Below, piece by piece: positions 46,979 through 62,000 of a DNA stretch of 64,000 nucleotides (positions are counted from its first letter, which is position 1; each line of letters opens with the position of its first letter). The notes beneath the pieces are model-generated. The model worked only from the letters and a program-made list of their open reading frames with translations, was not told the DNA's origin and searched no databases. The stretch spans positions 5,136,017 to 5,200,016 of the forward strand of contig NC_081339.1 of assembly GCF_022539665.2 (NCBI RefSeq), in the 5' to 3' direction. The translations under genes were made by a program, and so were the position numbers. Source of the DNA: Daphnia carinata. Taxonomy: Eukaryota; Arthropoda; Branchiopoda; Diplostraca; Daphniidae.

Positions 46979-49900
46979 TCACGTTTCCAGGAAAACGGCC
47001 TTGGCTTTACCAATTGAGTTGGTTTTCTTCCAGTTTCTTTTGCCAGCTGATGACAGACGTAGTTCACAATTTGATCCAGCGAAACCTGCGCGACAAAGGC
47101 AGATTCCCGGTCCGATGCATTTACCACCTCTTCGACATTTCGGTTTGCATATTGCTACATAAAATATTTTACGTTAAATCGAGATTTTCAGTACAAAACT
47201 AAGACTATATAATCACCTTTTTGACACCTGGATCCATGATAATCATCTGGACAAGTACATTTGCCAGGAGCTGAGCAAACACCTCCATTCAAACAAGGCT
47301 GCCCACAAATTGCTTCAAGAAACAATAATGCCATTAAAATTATCAAAACAATACTTGAAAAAAATATGTTAACATTACCACTCTCACAACGAGAACCAGT
47401 CCAGCCTTTTTTGCATGCGCAAACTTTTCGGCGACTGCAGTGTCCGCCATTAAGGCAACTTGGATGACAGGTAGGGGCGGTCCACTGACATTGACGACCG
47501 GCAAATCCTTCAGGACATTGGCAACGATTGCGTCTCAGGCATGTCCCTCCATTTTGACAAGGAATCGTACATCCATCTGAAATAATATCGTGAAAAAATT
47601 GTTTAACAGTGAATTGCATATTTTTAAAAATAGTATGTAATTGACCTTGTTTGGAAGAAGTATCATTGTGCTTAGCTATCATGATCGGAGAGAGAGTATT
47701 CTCGACATCCTTTTGATCGCAATGAATGCCTTTAAAACCTGGGAAACAGTCGCAGACATAGCCATCAACTTCGTTCAAGCATAATCCATCCCGACAGGGA
47801 TTAGGGTCACAGAAATCCATCCGAATGGCACAATCCGGCCCTGTGAACCCCTCTTTGCAGTGGCAGCGGTATGTCGGATCGATCTGATTGGATGTAATGA
47901 AATCGTCTGGTGGATTACGACACGTACCTCCGTTCAAGCACGGACAGGGTAGAACATCGACGTGTAGATGGAAATGAACAGGGTGATTGCACTGGTCGGA
48001 AACAGTGAGAGCAAATGCCTCGTGATTGAACGGAGACAGTGCATTAGAAACAGCCTTCCAGCGGAAAATTCCTTCCGGCGTGACTTGTGCATCGGAAAGC
48101 GGATCTACCAGTCGAAAATGAAGCGGATCTTGATCTACAGCGTGAATGGCATACTCTAACACCTGACCATCATAAGCTGTCGTTTTAAGCCGATTAGAGA
48201 CAACCGGGGGTAAGTTGTTGGGATTAATGCTCCAAGATTGGGGATGATCCAAACTGCAGCTCTGGCACGGATTATGCGGATTGACCTCCCCGTCTGGGTA
48301 GCAAGAGTTGTCCAGATAACAGACATCTTCCCGATCCCCACACAATGGCCAGCTGTCTTTTTTGGCGGGACAGGATCGACATCCAGAGTGGTAGATGGTT
48401 AGTCTGCTAGTTGGTACACTGTAATGGATACCGTCGTTAGTGATACGGATTTCCAAGTGCAACTCTTCGCTGACATCTTCCAGCACGTGACGACGGTTTG
48501 AGCCCGCCAGCAGCAAGTGGCAAATAATTCGTTCTTGATCGACAAACTGAGCAGATGACGGAATGCTGCGGTTGTTATAACTGCCACGTTGCCAGTTAGA
48601 CCCGTCATAGCGGCCTGGATGTATCTGGCAATTCAAACGGGATGAATCAATGAACCCGCTACCAACGATTTCGATTTTCCGACACTCGCTTGCGCGAAGA
48701 TCACACAGTCCATCGCCATTGCCAACTTTCTCGATCCGTGGAGGCGTATCTATTTTAATGAAATAAAACAATTAGAAGGAGAAAGCTCCAAGAAATGGAA
48801 TGAGGAAGCTTGCCATCCATTAGGCTGCAATCACTTCCGTAAAATCCAGGCTGACAAACGCATCCGTAAGGTAAACAAACTCCTTTATGGGAACAACGAT
48901 TGGGACAATTGAGGGCTTCGATTATGATTGGCGGAATAACAGGACGGCCGAGGATATTTCGTGGCCAGTCAGAAGCTCTTCGATAAGTTGCTTCTACTTC
49001 ACACTGATCTTCCAAGAGACCCAAAGACTCTTGAGCCCAGGCGGGATCCTCATTGCGGTTGACATCTGGATATTAAAGCAACCGGATTAACATCTACCAA
49101 CATAACACCTTGTTTCAATACCTTCAACGCAGATCTGGATAGCCTTCATAATGAAATTGCCTACTAGATATTGTCCACATTCGAGTGCCACGGTCGAATT
49201 GACAAGGAAATTGGAACAGTAGAGAGTGACCTCTTCTTCGTCATTCCAGGTATTGTGGCTGCCTTCTCCATCCATTTTTTCTAGAGTATTTCTACGATTG
49301 CGGCTGTTGGCCAATGTCCAGTGAATGTCACGGCCGAGGTTAGTGCCGCTACTGGAACTCTTGAAAGAGGACCAGGTAAGATCCACCGCAGGAGGATGTT
49401 GTTGAATTCGAGCATCGTTTTCCTCCACCGAAGCCGAATCTCTTTGTGGGGTGTCTATCAAATTAAAGCTGTTGACAATGTCTTCATCGACATCGACACG
49501 GACTTGATCGCTAATGTCCAAATAATTGAAAAATGTCGTCCACTCGACGACAGATTGCGGCTGCTGACATACGGGTGGACAGTCTTCCAGTGCAGGATCG
49601 CATCTACGAAAACGTATTAACATTGAAACGTACACTCTCTGTTGATATGCTAATTCAATTACTTGAGATTATTCGTAAGTATGACATTGGAGAGGTATGC
49701 GTCCTGGGAAGGTCTGCAAGCGCAAAATTCTTCCGAAAAAAGTGCTTGTGATTGTTTTTTCTTAATTTTAATCGAATCTGCTAATCGGATATTATTATCC
49801 GTATTGCACAGACCACCAATCGTCTCGGTGAGCTCTTCTGGCTCTGGCCCGGCGTCCACGATAGACACAGACATTCCCCACTCTTCTGTACGAATGCGCA

Positions 49901-52900
49901 CTTTGCCTCCGTGTTCCAAAACCACCTAACATTCACAAGAAAAGAAAAATATTTCAACCAAAAATTGAATGAATAAAAAAAAAAACGTTTTTAGAAATAT
50001 TACCGTGATGAGTTTGCCTTGCCGAGATTCAAGCACTTTAAATTGTTTCCGGCCATTACGAATTTTTCCAGTCAATGACATTTTTGGAAGAGGTCTTTTT
50101 CCACCGAGGATTTGGTAAGGATTATTCGTCGTGCGTCTTGAATGCAATGGCTGACATCGATCCATCAGAAAGGTCTCATCTCCTGATAACGAACGAACTT
50201 CAGCTGAACAGATACACAAGGCATCCTTCCGGCCTGAATAGCAAGACTGATATTCCGTCCAAACCTTTAAGGGATCAAAAATGCAATTAAACAAATGAAC
50301 GAAACCCTAAATTTTCCCCCTTTTACTTCAAACGACTGTTGACGATTGCTGTAAAGTAAATGGCGTCCAGCTTGATCCACTTTATCCAGGGAATCGGCCA
50401 CGCTAATGACGTGTCCTTGCGTAAAAGCGTAACATTGAATAGGTGGGACATCCAAAACCTGAATAAATAAAAAAAAAAAAGCAACACGTCAACATTTTGA
50501 TGTAAAAGCATTTGATACATGGCAATTTGAAAAGCTTTTTTTTTTTTTTTTTTTTTTATAAACCTGGAAAGTGATGTTGGGTAATTGATATCCATGCCAC
50601 CAGGCGTCACCGTAACTGCTGACAAGCAGCTGGAGAACGACTGGGCGTTTGCGCGAATTCGTTCGTACGAAATCGGTGACGGGCACGACGAGAACATGTC
50701 GCTGGACAGGCGTCGTTCCCGAATCGAGCGATAACTGGCACTGTGAAATGGCCAGAGGTTGCGAAAGGCCATCGTCCGGTTGAACGACTTGAACAGTCAA
50801 ATGGCAGTCGTGTTGATTAATGTGGGCGGCGCAGGTGAAAGGCACCGTGGCTGTCAAGGTGACATTGACGAAGCTGCCGTTCTTGTACACTTTGATGACA
50901 TCATCCACGCCCGGACTAATGACGATTCCGGCTGTGAAAACGGGGCTCGTAACAGACGGATTGCTCATCAACGTCATTGGGTTATTCGGTTCATCTTCTA
51001 AGATAACCTCCACTTGGCACATCACCTAAACAAAACCAGCAAAAAAGAAAAACCAATCCATTAAAGGCGAAAGAAATGTACGCGAAGCATTTTTGGTTTC
51101 ACGATGTAAAACGAGAATTTTTATGGCCATCAACTTGTAATAAATTCTATCCAAAATAGGATATAAAAATAAATATAGATATGCTAGGAAGTCATCAGCC
51201 ATCTGCTGTAAAAAAAAAAAAAAAAAATGAACAGAAAAAAAAGGGGAAATGTAGGGACTGAATAATGGATGGCGCAGGATACTGCCACTTACAATTTGTT
51301 AACTGTATGTATAGACGGAAGAAATCTGTCAAAAATAAAACTTAAAGCCGTCTATAAATCTCCAGCCCCTGCACCGTACCTCCTACTGCAACGAGGACGA
51401 AGCACAAAAAAAAAAAAAAAAAAAAAAGGTTCCAGCTTGGCCGCAGGATAAAATCAAATCCATCATCGACTATACACAGATATATAAGCCATAGACGTAA
51501 GAGACGAGGGATTGTGCTCCCAATATCAACACAAACTGCTGGACAAAAGGCATGGCCCTGTGGGTGTCGCGTAAACAGGACCACATGATGGATCGCTATA
51601 TATTGGAAGAGGATAGATGGTTAACTTATTTCCCTTCCGCAGCCCAAAACAAGAAAGTTTTTTTTTTAGGAGGGTTACGAACATAGCATTTGATGACTGT
51701 GAAACATCCAACACAACTAAAGAAAGTTTCTCGTTCTAGTTGGACCGGCCCGCTTATAATGGTTACGATCACTAATTTCTAACACGCATAGCTGCATCTT
51801 CTTGTATAGAAAATAACTGTTTGAATTTCAAATAAGGTGTGTGTGTGTGAGTCGTAGGCTCAATGGGCTTTAAGATAGTTAGATTATATTGCTCTGACCT
51901 TATTGCCGGCGGTGATTTTCTGTCGTGGTAGGAGATCGTAATGTTCCGATTTCTCAGCCGATGTCTGCACGGTCGTCTGCTGGCCCGTGCCGGACAAAAC
52001 GATCCAGTGGAAACTTCACACACATGACGTTGGTTTTTATATCAGGACCCAAAATCAAAGTGGGGAGAAAATAAATATAAATAAATATAGGAGAAAATAA
52101 AAACCAAACTGGTTGGAATCTTTAAATAAATACAGAAAGTGAGTAGAGAATGTACCGGAATTTCTTAACGCCGTGATGGGAGGAGTTGAACGCAGCAATA
52201 GAGCAGTTGAGATTATCGGCATCGGCGTGAATTTCAGGCGGCCGGTCAAAGGTGAAAACATGATCTCCTTGAAAAAAACAAAAAGAAGAATTAGAAAAAA
52301 AAAACAAAAGAACAACGGCTTTTTTGTTTGAGATTTGTGGGGTATTTAAACGTCAAACAACAAAAATCCTTTCTTTGTATGGGAAGAAAAACAGATAGCT
52401 TTTAAAGGCTGGCTCCAAATATGATCTAATTCAATACGGTGAGATAAGCCATGATTTTGAATTAATTAAAATACATTTCCTCTTGCTGGAAAAGGTAAAA
52501 AAAAAAATAAATGTCGTACTCTCTATTTGGCTCATCCACATTTCTTTTTTGGCGTATAAAAAGCAAAATCAATTTTGGCTGAATGGAACATTAGCGTTAA
52601 AAGGAAAAGAGAGTTTTGGCTTGAAGTTGCAACTAAAACAAAACAAAAAAAGGCGACCGGTTATTCCAAATGAATAAAGAAATTTCGTTTACCGCTCGTT
52701 GAAGGAAGCTGGGCGCAATAAGCCATGTTGCAGGCTTCAGTCGGCTGGAGTCGATAGACGAAATAGCTGGAACAATTGCGAACGGAAACGGGGTATTTCA
52801 TGGCGCAGCAGTCGTCATATTCAGTCACGGGGACGCTGTCATCCTCATCGTCGTAATGATGACGACTCCAGGAAGAGCAGGCAGTCAGCTGCGCTTGCTG

Positions 52901-55900
52901 GAACGTATCGGGAAGGCGTTGGCCATCGTCCAGTCGTAACCAAAGGGGTGCCTGTGTTCCGCAGTAGTTGACCGAAGCGCAGCGGGTCGGCATCTCAGCC
53001 GACCTTAACATGCAAATGAATTGAGAAGAAAAATGTCGGAACGTCAGTGAGTCGCAAAACATGGCCACGTTAAACGATTTCTCTTAGCACAAGCGGGGAA
53101 AGAAAAAACGAGTTTCAATCCTTATTTGACTTGGTCGACCTGATACAAATCTACACGTTTCTCGACGTGATGACAGAATGGCCATGTTTCTTTTTTTTTT
53201 TTCTTCCCCTCTTTATTTCAAAGAGGCCGGTGCAAATGGACTTCATTAACGTCCATAGCAGCGTTTTCAAAAGGGTGGGGCTCTCGTCCGTGGGCAGACA
53301 ATAACATTGTTGTTGTTGTTTTTTTTTTTCGTATGAGCAAACCCAAAAGGAGTTGCAACAACAACAACAACGCAGAGAGAAATAATAATAATCATTACCG
53401 GTTTTGTATGGTGAACCGGTACCACCCGACAGAGAGTTGTCGGTCACACAGGACATCGCGGGGCGTCTGCGGTTGGTACAGCGGGCTGCGGCGGAAATCG
53501 TCCAGCACACGATGGTGATCGCACGGATCCAAATCTGATAGCAAAAAAAAAAAATTAAATTATTCCATGGAATGTTTTTTTTTTATATTATTATTAAAAT
53601 GGAAAATTGACTAATATAAAATTTCTTATCTAACGTTTTCAATTTTGGTAAGTCAGGAAAGAAAAAAAAAAATTCGAGTGGGAAAGATGAGAATAATAGT
53701 CACTCGCCTCTATATGTCTCTATGCTTTTTTCTAGTTCTACGGACACGTCCGATGACTCGGCAGCATGACACTGCACACATACAAGATACACTAGCATTG
53801 ACTACTCCAAAAGGGAGACGGACGATACAAGTTAGAGAGAAAGCCATTATGTCGTAATGACCCCAACATGTGCAGGGAACAACTGGGGGCCTATGTTCGG
53901 GGTCGCCATAGAAAAAGAGAAGAACGTGGTGCTCTCTCTGTAGAGTGCTGGTTCTCATTTCCAAGAGAAAAAAAAAATTCGAAACATTTTCTTCAGAGAG
54001 AGAGAGAGACCTGAAAGAAAAGGGGATGATTTCTGTTGAGAGAGTGGCGGAAAAAGGAAGAAAAATAAAATGCATTCCAGCACCATTGGCGGCGTATTAG
54101 TAGTGCTGGGTCCCTTTATTTTCTTCTTCCCCTGACCCATGGACCGCCCCTATTGTCGGTGAAAATCGAGAAGGCACGTGCACACTGTGTATGAACAGCG
54201 GGAGGCGACACATGGAGGGCTTAATGAAACGGACGGTTAAATCATCTTGGAACAATTTGCTTGAAGCTCCATTTCTATGCATGGAACCGATTGCCGGTAA
54301 TGAGACGTTTTCTTCTCTTTTGACATACACAAGTCTTGCCTTCTTGTCACTGTAAGGAAAATATTTATTACATTATCTATGGATAGAAAAATGTGCATAC
54401 CACAGCACCACATGTGTCGATATCATTACTGGGTATGTTCTTGTGCAATCATGCTGCGAGGTTGCAACCAAGATTTCTCATATCAATTGACTATCATGTT
54501 TTTCCTGCATTCCATACCAGCATTGAACCTTACTCTGTTAAATAGCTTCAAGTTACAAGGGCACAGAAAAAATGGTAGATAACTGCTGATGCCAAACCTA
54601 TTTGTAAATAAATGTCAAGCGTTTTGGCAACACACGAGTTTTCAAACAGGAAGCTTTTCTACAAACAAATAAAGGATTTAGAAAAAAAAAAAAGTGTTTT
54701 GCTTACTATAATGTATCACTTACTTCTTCTGGTGTGCTACTGATCGAATGGGGGCACATATGGAATATCACGAGGTCACATAGTTTACTGGGTATAGGAC
54801 TACTAGTACATTATTATCGATTTTTATAGTGGGAAAGGATTTCGGTAAGCTGAACTTGGCAGCAAAATAGACACAACAACTGCAAAAAGCCATTAAGACT
54901 TTCTTCCGTTTGCTTTACAAAAATATTGTTGCGCGATACATCAAACGTTCGCCATCGCTGCTGGCCAATTTTCGATCAGCTGATCCATCATGGTGCATCG
55001 TAAAAAAAAAAAAAAAAAAACCACGATAGTTTGGCAATGTAAAAACAGGTATTTGATAAAATAACTAGATAAACCACTTAATGATTATCCCTTACGTCCG
55101 AACATAGTAGAAATATTACTTATTTCCAATTTGGGAAGAGCTGGACAACGCTGTAAAGGAAGAAAAAAGGGGGCTCGTAGAGACACGAAGCAACCAGCAC
55201 GCGCGGTTATATTCAATGACTTGACAAATTCATTCGAATCTAGCAAATGAAAATGTTGGAAAATGTACAGCTCCTATTTTTCAATCCTAGAGCTTAACTA
55301 CAGGCACCTGGATAGGAATCGAACATGTAGAGATGTCACGGAACGATGAGCTCAGCAATAAATACATTCAGGAAAAGAAAAAAAAAAGGGGAGAAATCTT
55401 AAGCAACTCGTTAATAATAAATAAATAATAAAAAATAAAACCAGTTGTCCAACAGCATGACAAAACGATAAGAAACCAAAATAAAAGAAACGAAAAGATT
55501 GTTGGAGTGGGAAAAAGTAGAATAACCAGGTCATGTGTCTGTTCCAGACTAGCAGCTCCGAATTGATTCCAACTGGCGATTACGTTCGATGGGTGTAACT
55601 ATACAGACACTAATTGGACACCTGGTTCGTCCCTTTTCTCCTTCGACTTCCTCATAACACAATCATTAAGATTGGAAAGAAGGAGATTAGTTGCAGTTTG
55701 CAACAGCAAAAGAGTAGGGGGCGGCTTTTTTTTTCCTTAACGCTGACGGATAGGTGACGAAAGGTCTGGCACATGGGCCCATTACAACAGCTTGTATTCC
55801 AAATAGCGTCAATTTCCCAAACGGAAACCATCAGAGTGATGGTTCTGTCATTCGTCTGAGTGACCAAACACATGAAAAATATGTTAATATTAGAGGGTTC

Positions 55901-58900
55901 TATTGACGTAGAATGACAGGCCAACCGCTCCCCCTCCCCTGCTACCCTCGTCTCTGTTTTGAAAAAGAAAAATCTCTTTTTGTTATCTATACGAACAATC
56001 AGTTCACACTAAACTTTCCAATAGTTCAACATAAGTTACAACTTAACACATAACCCTTAAAAAGGGAATTTCTTTTCTTTTTCAAAATGCGAGAAGGCCC
56101 GAAAAGGATATTGGCATTTGTAAGTCATCGATATTCTTTTATAGATGGCGTGCATTGTAAACACGCAGACGGTGTTGTAGCAGAAGAAACAATAAAGCCA
56201 TTATTCAAACACGCCTATTATGTAGCCAAAAGGTGTGTTGATATTGAACGCAGTTTTGAGCCATATAAAGTCACTTCCACACGAACCGTTTTCAAAAACG
56301 AACGTGTTTTGTGTGTGTGGGGGGATTCTTTTTTTTTTTTTTTTTGACACCTGGTCGCGATAATTCACGTCGTATGCAAATCTATTTGGATGGAAATCTC
56401 TCACGTCGGATCTTTTTCTTTTATCAAGAGGGGGAGCTTTTACGTGATGCGAAACTTTCGTGACTCGGTTCAAAACTCCATCCTAATCAAACGTTGCCAA
56501 TCGCTGCCATATCAACCCTAACGTACGTGTTTCTTTTGTTTCTCCTGAAAATGTTTTGTGTGTTCCAGTTTTCATTTTGTTCTAAATAATTCCCGTCCTT
56601 TTCAGATCAACCAACATCGATCAACTGCGACGTTTACGCCCCTCGCTGAGACAAAATCTTGAAATTCAAGAAAGAAAAAAAAAATGAAATAAAAATAAAC
56701 AAATAAGGGATGAGACACCTAAAATGGCGGGGGGTTTGACACGAGGACATGTCCTTTGATTGCTTTCTTTTTTCCGTTCATCGATAGCGTCCCTTTTTTC
56801 TCTGACAATCCCCAATTTTTCAAAGTTTCTATTTTTATTTGGCGTATCTATGTGGGGCCGACGTGCACATGCACTATAACAATGCGCACAAGGACAAGCG
56901 AGTTTGTTGAGCGGAAATGATTGGCGACGCGATGGCTGTGCGGATCCCGCTTCTGCCCACAATGGAAAGACGGGAAAAATGGCAAAACGCAACGGCCCAA
57001 TATGGAACGACATGTAGGCGCGGTGACAACAACAAACGGCCCAACATTCCCCCCCCCCCTCCCTCAGGACCAACAATGACAAATGAATTGGCGTGGAAAA
57101 AAACAAAACAAACAAAAACAACATGTGATTTACCGACTGACTGGACGCGTACCAATCGAACCGTACCTTGCAAAAAGAAACGCATTTTTCTAATCGTTGG
57201 GTTCACTAAATGGCACGGCGAGTTCATTCGGAACCAAGACGGACATTCCAATGTGTACGCAATGAAGGGGAATTATTACAACTGACGTTTGCAGTGGATG
57301 CCCATTGACAAAACTGGGAGGCTATTGCAGCGTTGAAATGAGCTCGTTGAAACCTCAGAAGCTGTTGCACAATGCTGTGGCTTTTCAATCATCTTTTTAT
57401 CTCTATTTCTGCCGTTATCCGAAGAGAAAAAAGAAACATCTAAACACAGAGTTCTTTCAGGTATATCAAAAGGAATACCCACTCCCGCTGATCTGTTGTC
57501 ACAGACACACACACACACAAAAACGTATGGGATAAGCCATTGAAAGTGAGGTTTTTGTTTTGTTAAGAGACCAAGAGAAGAAAAAGAAAGATGAGAAGAA
57601 CGGCGGGAGATGACGAGCATCGCAGATAATCATCTTTCTGTCTCTTGAAAACGAACATAGAGGTTTGTGCGTGTGTGTGTGTGTATAATGTGTCCCCCCT
57701 ACACAAACCATCCACTTCGCTTCGGAAAAAAAAAAAAAAGAAAAGAAAAAGGACACCGCATTTCAGGGCTATGGGCGACATTTCAATATCATCTTTTCTT
57801 CTCCCTTTCAGACTAGCCAGCGCTGCAGCGCCAAAACCCATTTCGAAAAATAGGGGAAAAAAAATTATGGAAATTCATCATACAGTAGGGGAAATATTAT
57901 ACATAGAAAGAGATAAAAAAAAAAAAATGAAGAACTCTCTCTCTCTCTTTGGCCGCTTCATAGAATGCGAGAAGTCAGCTTCCTTATTGGCTCTTATATA
58001 TATCTCTCAGATAAGTGTCAAAAGGAATGCAGCACTTGATGCTTACCTCCAATTCGAAGGTGTACATCCATCAGACTTTCGAAAATGTTCTCGAACGCAA
58101 GCGATGCTGCCCTAACACTTGAAACTCAATAAGATGTTGGATACATTTCGAAACAGCTGTTCAACGCCAGCAAGTAAGAAGAGCGCCATTGATTGACAGG
58201 ACGAAGAAGCGCTGCACGTTGTTGTTGTTGCAGCCAAACAACGCGGTACGGCAAACAGCGCACAAATGTACTCGACTTTAGTGAGGAAATTCGATCTCTT
58301 TTTCCATTAGAACGGAGAGCGTGAAAGCAACACCACGACATGCAGACGAACAAGGGAAGTTGTGATAATGCAGAGGGCGGTAGAAACGACGACATGCCAT
58401 CGGCCAAAAGAAGAGAAAAAAAAGCCAATTGACATTCCTTCCCTTTCTTAGAGAAGTGTGGAAGAAATGAAAGAACAAATGTAGAAAATAAAAAAAAATT
58501 ATCTTCAATGTAAAAACGGAACGAAATAAATTTGGTTATCTAGTCGCGTTAGGAAGGAAAAAAAAAAAAAGATACGAAATTCAAGAGGGTGCCATACAGC
58601 CATTTCGGAGATAATGAAACGATAGTAAAAACAAACTGGTGATATATATACACCAGATAACGCAATAATTAATTTCGTTTCTTTCGAATATCGACATTCA
58701 ATCGCAATCCGACCGGAGAGAGGGGAGGGGATTTACGAAACGGATAACAAATTGCTTGATTTGGAAATTTAATGGGACGTTGAAAAAGTTCCATGATTTA
58801 AAAAAACGAAACCCCTTTTCTTATTTGATTTACAGATGGGGGATGAAGAAGGAAGAGGTTTTTTTTTTTTTTTTTATAATCAAAGAAGAGCATAACTATC

Positions 58901-59036
58901 TCTATCGAAAATACTAAAATAAAGTTTAATTATAGAGGAAAAAAGAAATATGGCCACTCTTACCTTGACAGCAGACGACGGCCAAGACCAAAATGGCCAC
59001 CAACGACGCTGGAACTAAATGGCAGCTTGTCATCAT
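46979..59036 (-). CDS. VWDE: VWDE-like secreted protein (D8C, VWD, EGF repeats)
   Basis: Fifteen exons: 58964-59036, 53399-53534, 52693-53003, 52156-52267, 51899-52013, 50564-51025, 50327-50458, 50004-50264, 49663-49925, 49122-49603, 48814-49065, 47646-48749, 47379-47576, 47217-47312, 46979-47154; 1390 aa. It opens with a signal peptide (MMTSCHLVPASLVAILVLAV). Next is a D8C/uromodulin-type module (DLDPCDHHRVL; GWYRFTI; YCGTQAPLWL; RNCSSYFVYRL). Then come beta-rich segments, a VWD domain (QCYAFTQGHVISVADSLDK; CICSAEVRSL; GLCNTDNNIRLADS), a cadherin-like stretch and seven EGF repeats. There is no C-terminal membrane segment. VWDE proteins are extracellular matrix factors; animal homologs are implicated in regeneration. 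Function here is inferred from architecture. The intron 48750-48813 uses a GC donor. Confidence 0.92.
48750..48813 (-). other. GC-AG intron in VWDE-like gene
   Basis: 64-nt intron whose minus-strand start is GGATG then GCAAGC, ending ATTAAAATAG. There is no GT in the stretch that could restore frame, and the joined reading is LMDDTPPRIEK. Confidence 0.8.
53535..58963 (-). other. 5.4-kb first intron of VWDE-like gene
   Basis: Separates the signal-peptide exon from the D8C module. It holds simple repeats (GT at 57665-57683, A/T runs) and no recognised exon or RNA gene. It is roughly 80 times larger than most of this gene's other introns, so it is a candidate regulatory intron. Confidence 0.75.
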
Positions 59037-62000
59037 TGATGTGGCCCTGTCGAGCACAGCCAGTAATCAAGTCCCTACATTAATAACAAGAAAAAATCAA
59101 ACACTTTATCGCCATCTCTAGATCAGAAAAAAAATATAAATAAATAAATAAAATTAGCTATGCAAATGAGCAAAAAAGAAGACGACCTGTGGATTGAACC
59201 GACAAACTACGACATACAATGTGTCTATGCCTTAATGGACATTTTTCTTTAAAAAAAAAAAAAAAACCGAATCCCGCAAAAAATAAAAGGCATTTTAATC
59301 ATTCGTCTTTTTTTTTTCTTTATGCATCCCCTCCCCCCATTCCCTCGTTTGTTTTGAATTGATGACGTCGTTAGATGAAACGACCCTCAGCTTCCCTCGC
59401 CACTGGCTGTCTTTGCTATCTCACTGCGCCCGCTCGTGTCTTTGTCGTTTGAAAATCTCACTCTAGCGGGCCCGTGTCAACCCAGCACTTCTCTTTTTCT
59501 TTCTTTCTTTCTTCTTCGGTTGAACCCTATTAAATAGATTGGGATCTTTCCGCCTGGTGCGCCGCGTTGCATAACATTACAGCAGTCACAAGAACGTCCC
59601 TTTTTTTTTTTCTTATAGGCAAACAAAACAGACCGGAGCGGAACCAAACACGAGAATAGGAAAGCAAAAAGAAGAAGAAAATGGACCAAGATAATAAATA
59701 AAGACGATCTTCTTTTGTTTTTGTTTTCCGGGGGGGGGGGTTCATTTCTTCTTTTTTTTTTCCCCTCCGCAAACCGATAGAATGGGGCCGGGAAGTCAAC
59801 TGATATGGCTGTTTTTGCTTGTCTATAAGCCATCGAGGGTATCGAATGAATAATAAAAAAAAAAAAGGGGGGGATTTGAATTCTTCCATCATCATCAAAC
59901 TCCGTATTTGGGCATGTCTCACATTCCAGGTAAAATTTCAGTTTTTTCTTACGACGATTTCGATGAAAATTATTCTAATGACGAAGGAACGTAGAAAAAA
60001 AAAATCTAAACCGGAAGAAAGGGCGTGACACGAGCAGTGAAGAGGATGAAAGCTTTCTGTCAAACTCATTCAAAATAAGCGCGCAATAGAAACAGCGTTC
60101 TAGTAGCGGATATGAGGTCGGAAAACATTAAGAATCGATTCACAATTTCGAAGAAACAAAAAATTGAAACGCTTCCGCTGAAAAGCGAGACGGACAACAG
60201 GATGAACAGAATCAAAAAAGCCTGTATCTACCACATCTGTTAGACATCAGCAGAGTTTGACGAAAGACATTCGGAAATGATGGGAAAAAAAAAAAAAAAA
60301 AAAAAGAATTTCACTTTCCACCCTCCTACCAGCCATCATTTTTCAATTTCTTTTTCTTATCTGTCGATGATGATGATGCTATTGTGTGTCATGTTGTGTA
60401 TACATAGGAAAGAAAAAAAACAAACCGTCAGACAACATCATCACCCCCAAGAAGAAATCCAACATCTAACTCGCAAGGATTTCCCTGTGGCAGATGAAGA
60501 AGTTGCAGCGATGCACGTATTCAGGTTGACAGGCCATCGGCTTTAGATTCATTTCTCCCTTTCTTGTTTCGAATGATGGATGGCACGGGTAGCCCAGCAC
60601 ACGCCTACATCATCATCGTCGTCGTTGGACGTCGACGTTTCCTTTTTTTTTTTTTTCCCCTTCAAAAACAAAGAGAAAACCTACCCTACACAATGTTCAA
60701 CCCTCCTCCTGCTCGTTAACAATGTTTTCAAAGTAAAAAAAAAAATAATAAATAAATAAAAAAAAACATTTCTACCTGTTGATTTGAAAGAAAAGATGAA
60801 TTTGTTTTCTATTATTATTTTTGTTTTGAAGAAGATACTATTATAATATAGGTAATTTCCATTCGCCCTGGAGGATCGTCCGTTAATAAACAAACAAAAA
60901 TCACCAAGCAAAGAGTTGGAAGAAAAACTCAATCGATTAGATGTTGCGTTGTTTGACGATGATTTTGATTGCTTCGGATGAATAGGGGGTGTGCGTAAAT
61001 ACCTGGACAATAACACACTACGCATGTGTAGAGGAAGAGCCCCTACTTTCGCGTCAAATTGATGGCCGCAGAATAAAAGTTCGAAGAAAAAAAAAAAAAA
61101 CGAATAAAAAATACAGCAGGAAGTTAAAGGAAAAGTTAGGATTCTAACAAAAACAATAGGGAAACTTTTAGCTGTGATTTGTTTCTTCCGCAGTTTTGAT
61201 GCCGTTTTATAGTTTACAGATGCCGCGTGCGGTAATTGACGACCGTCTATAACCACAGCGCGAACCCTCTTGTTTTTTTTTTTGTTTTCAAGTCGTAAAA
61301 TGTTACAGATAAATAAAAAACAAAAAACAAAAGGAAAATATCGTCAAGAGAAACGATTCGCCGAAAAAAGGCAATGAAAAATACAAAGTCCCCGTTTTTT
61401 TTTTTTTATAGTTGGGATAGTAGCTCGTATGGCGTATCCCACTAACAAACTGTTAAAGACTACCTGCTGCTATAAGATAACCCAAACGCCATAAATAAAA
61501 ATAGAAAAACGTCGACTCCATTCATTTTCTTTTTCAACTATAAAATCGCGTCGATAACGAGCGACAGAAATGATTGACTCGTTCTCGCATGTGAGGCAAC
61601 TCAATTTTAATAGAATTGTCGTAAGCGGTTCACTCACCCGAAATGTTGAATTCAATTTCCTGGAGACAGAGAGACACACACACACACGCACGCCCAATAA
61701 TTTTGTTTTCCGGTCCAGAGAAGGAACAAAAACCTCCCAAAACAATTCGCGTGAAAACAGATAGGGTCACGATATCAAACGTTAAAAATGTTTTATACCA
61801 CTCAAAAAATCGATGACGTCCGTTCTTGGTGGGTGAGAGCCGACGACTGGGACCTTCTGTGCCGCCATCCGCCTATATCATCATAACACTGCGGGCAGGA
61901 GGAGGAGGACGAGGAGGAAGAGGAGGAGGCGGCATTTTGTCGGAGAGGGTGAGACCCTACTTTCTTTCAAAAGCTTCTATGGGCTTACGTTATATAGGAC

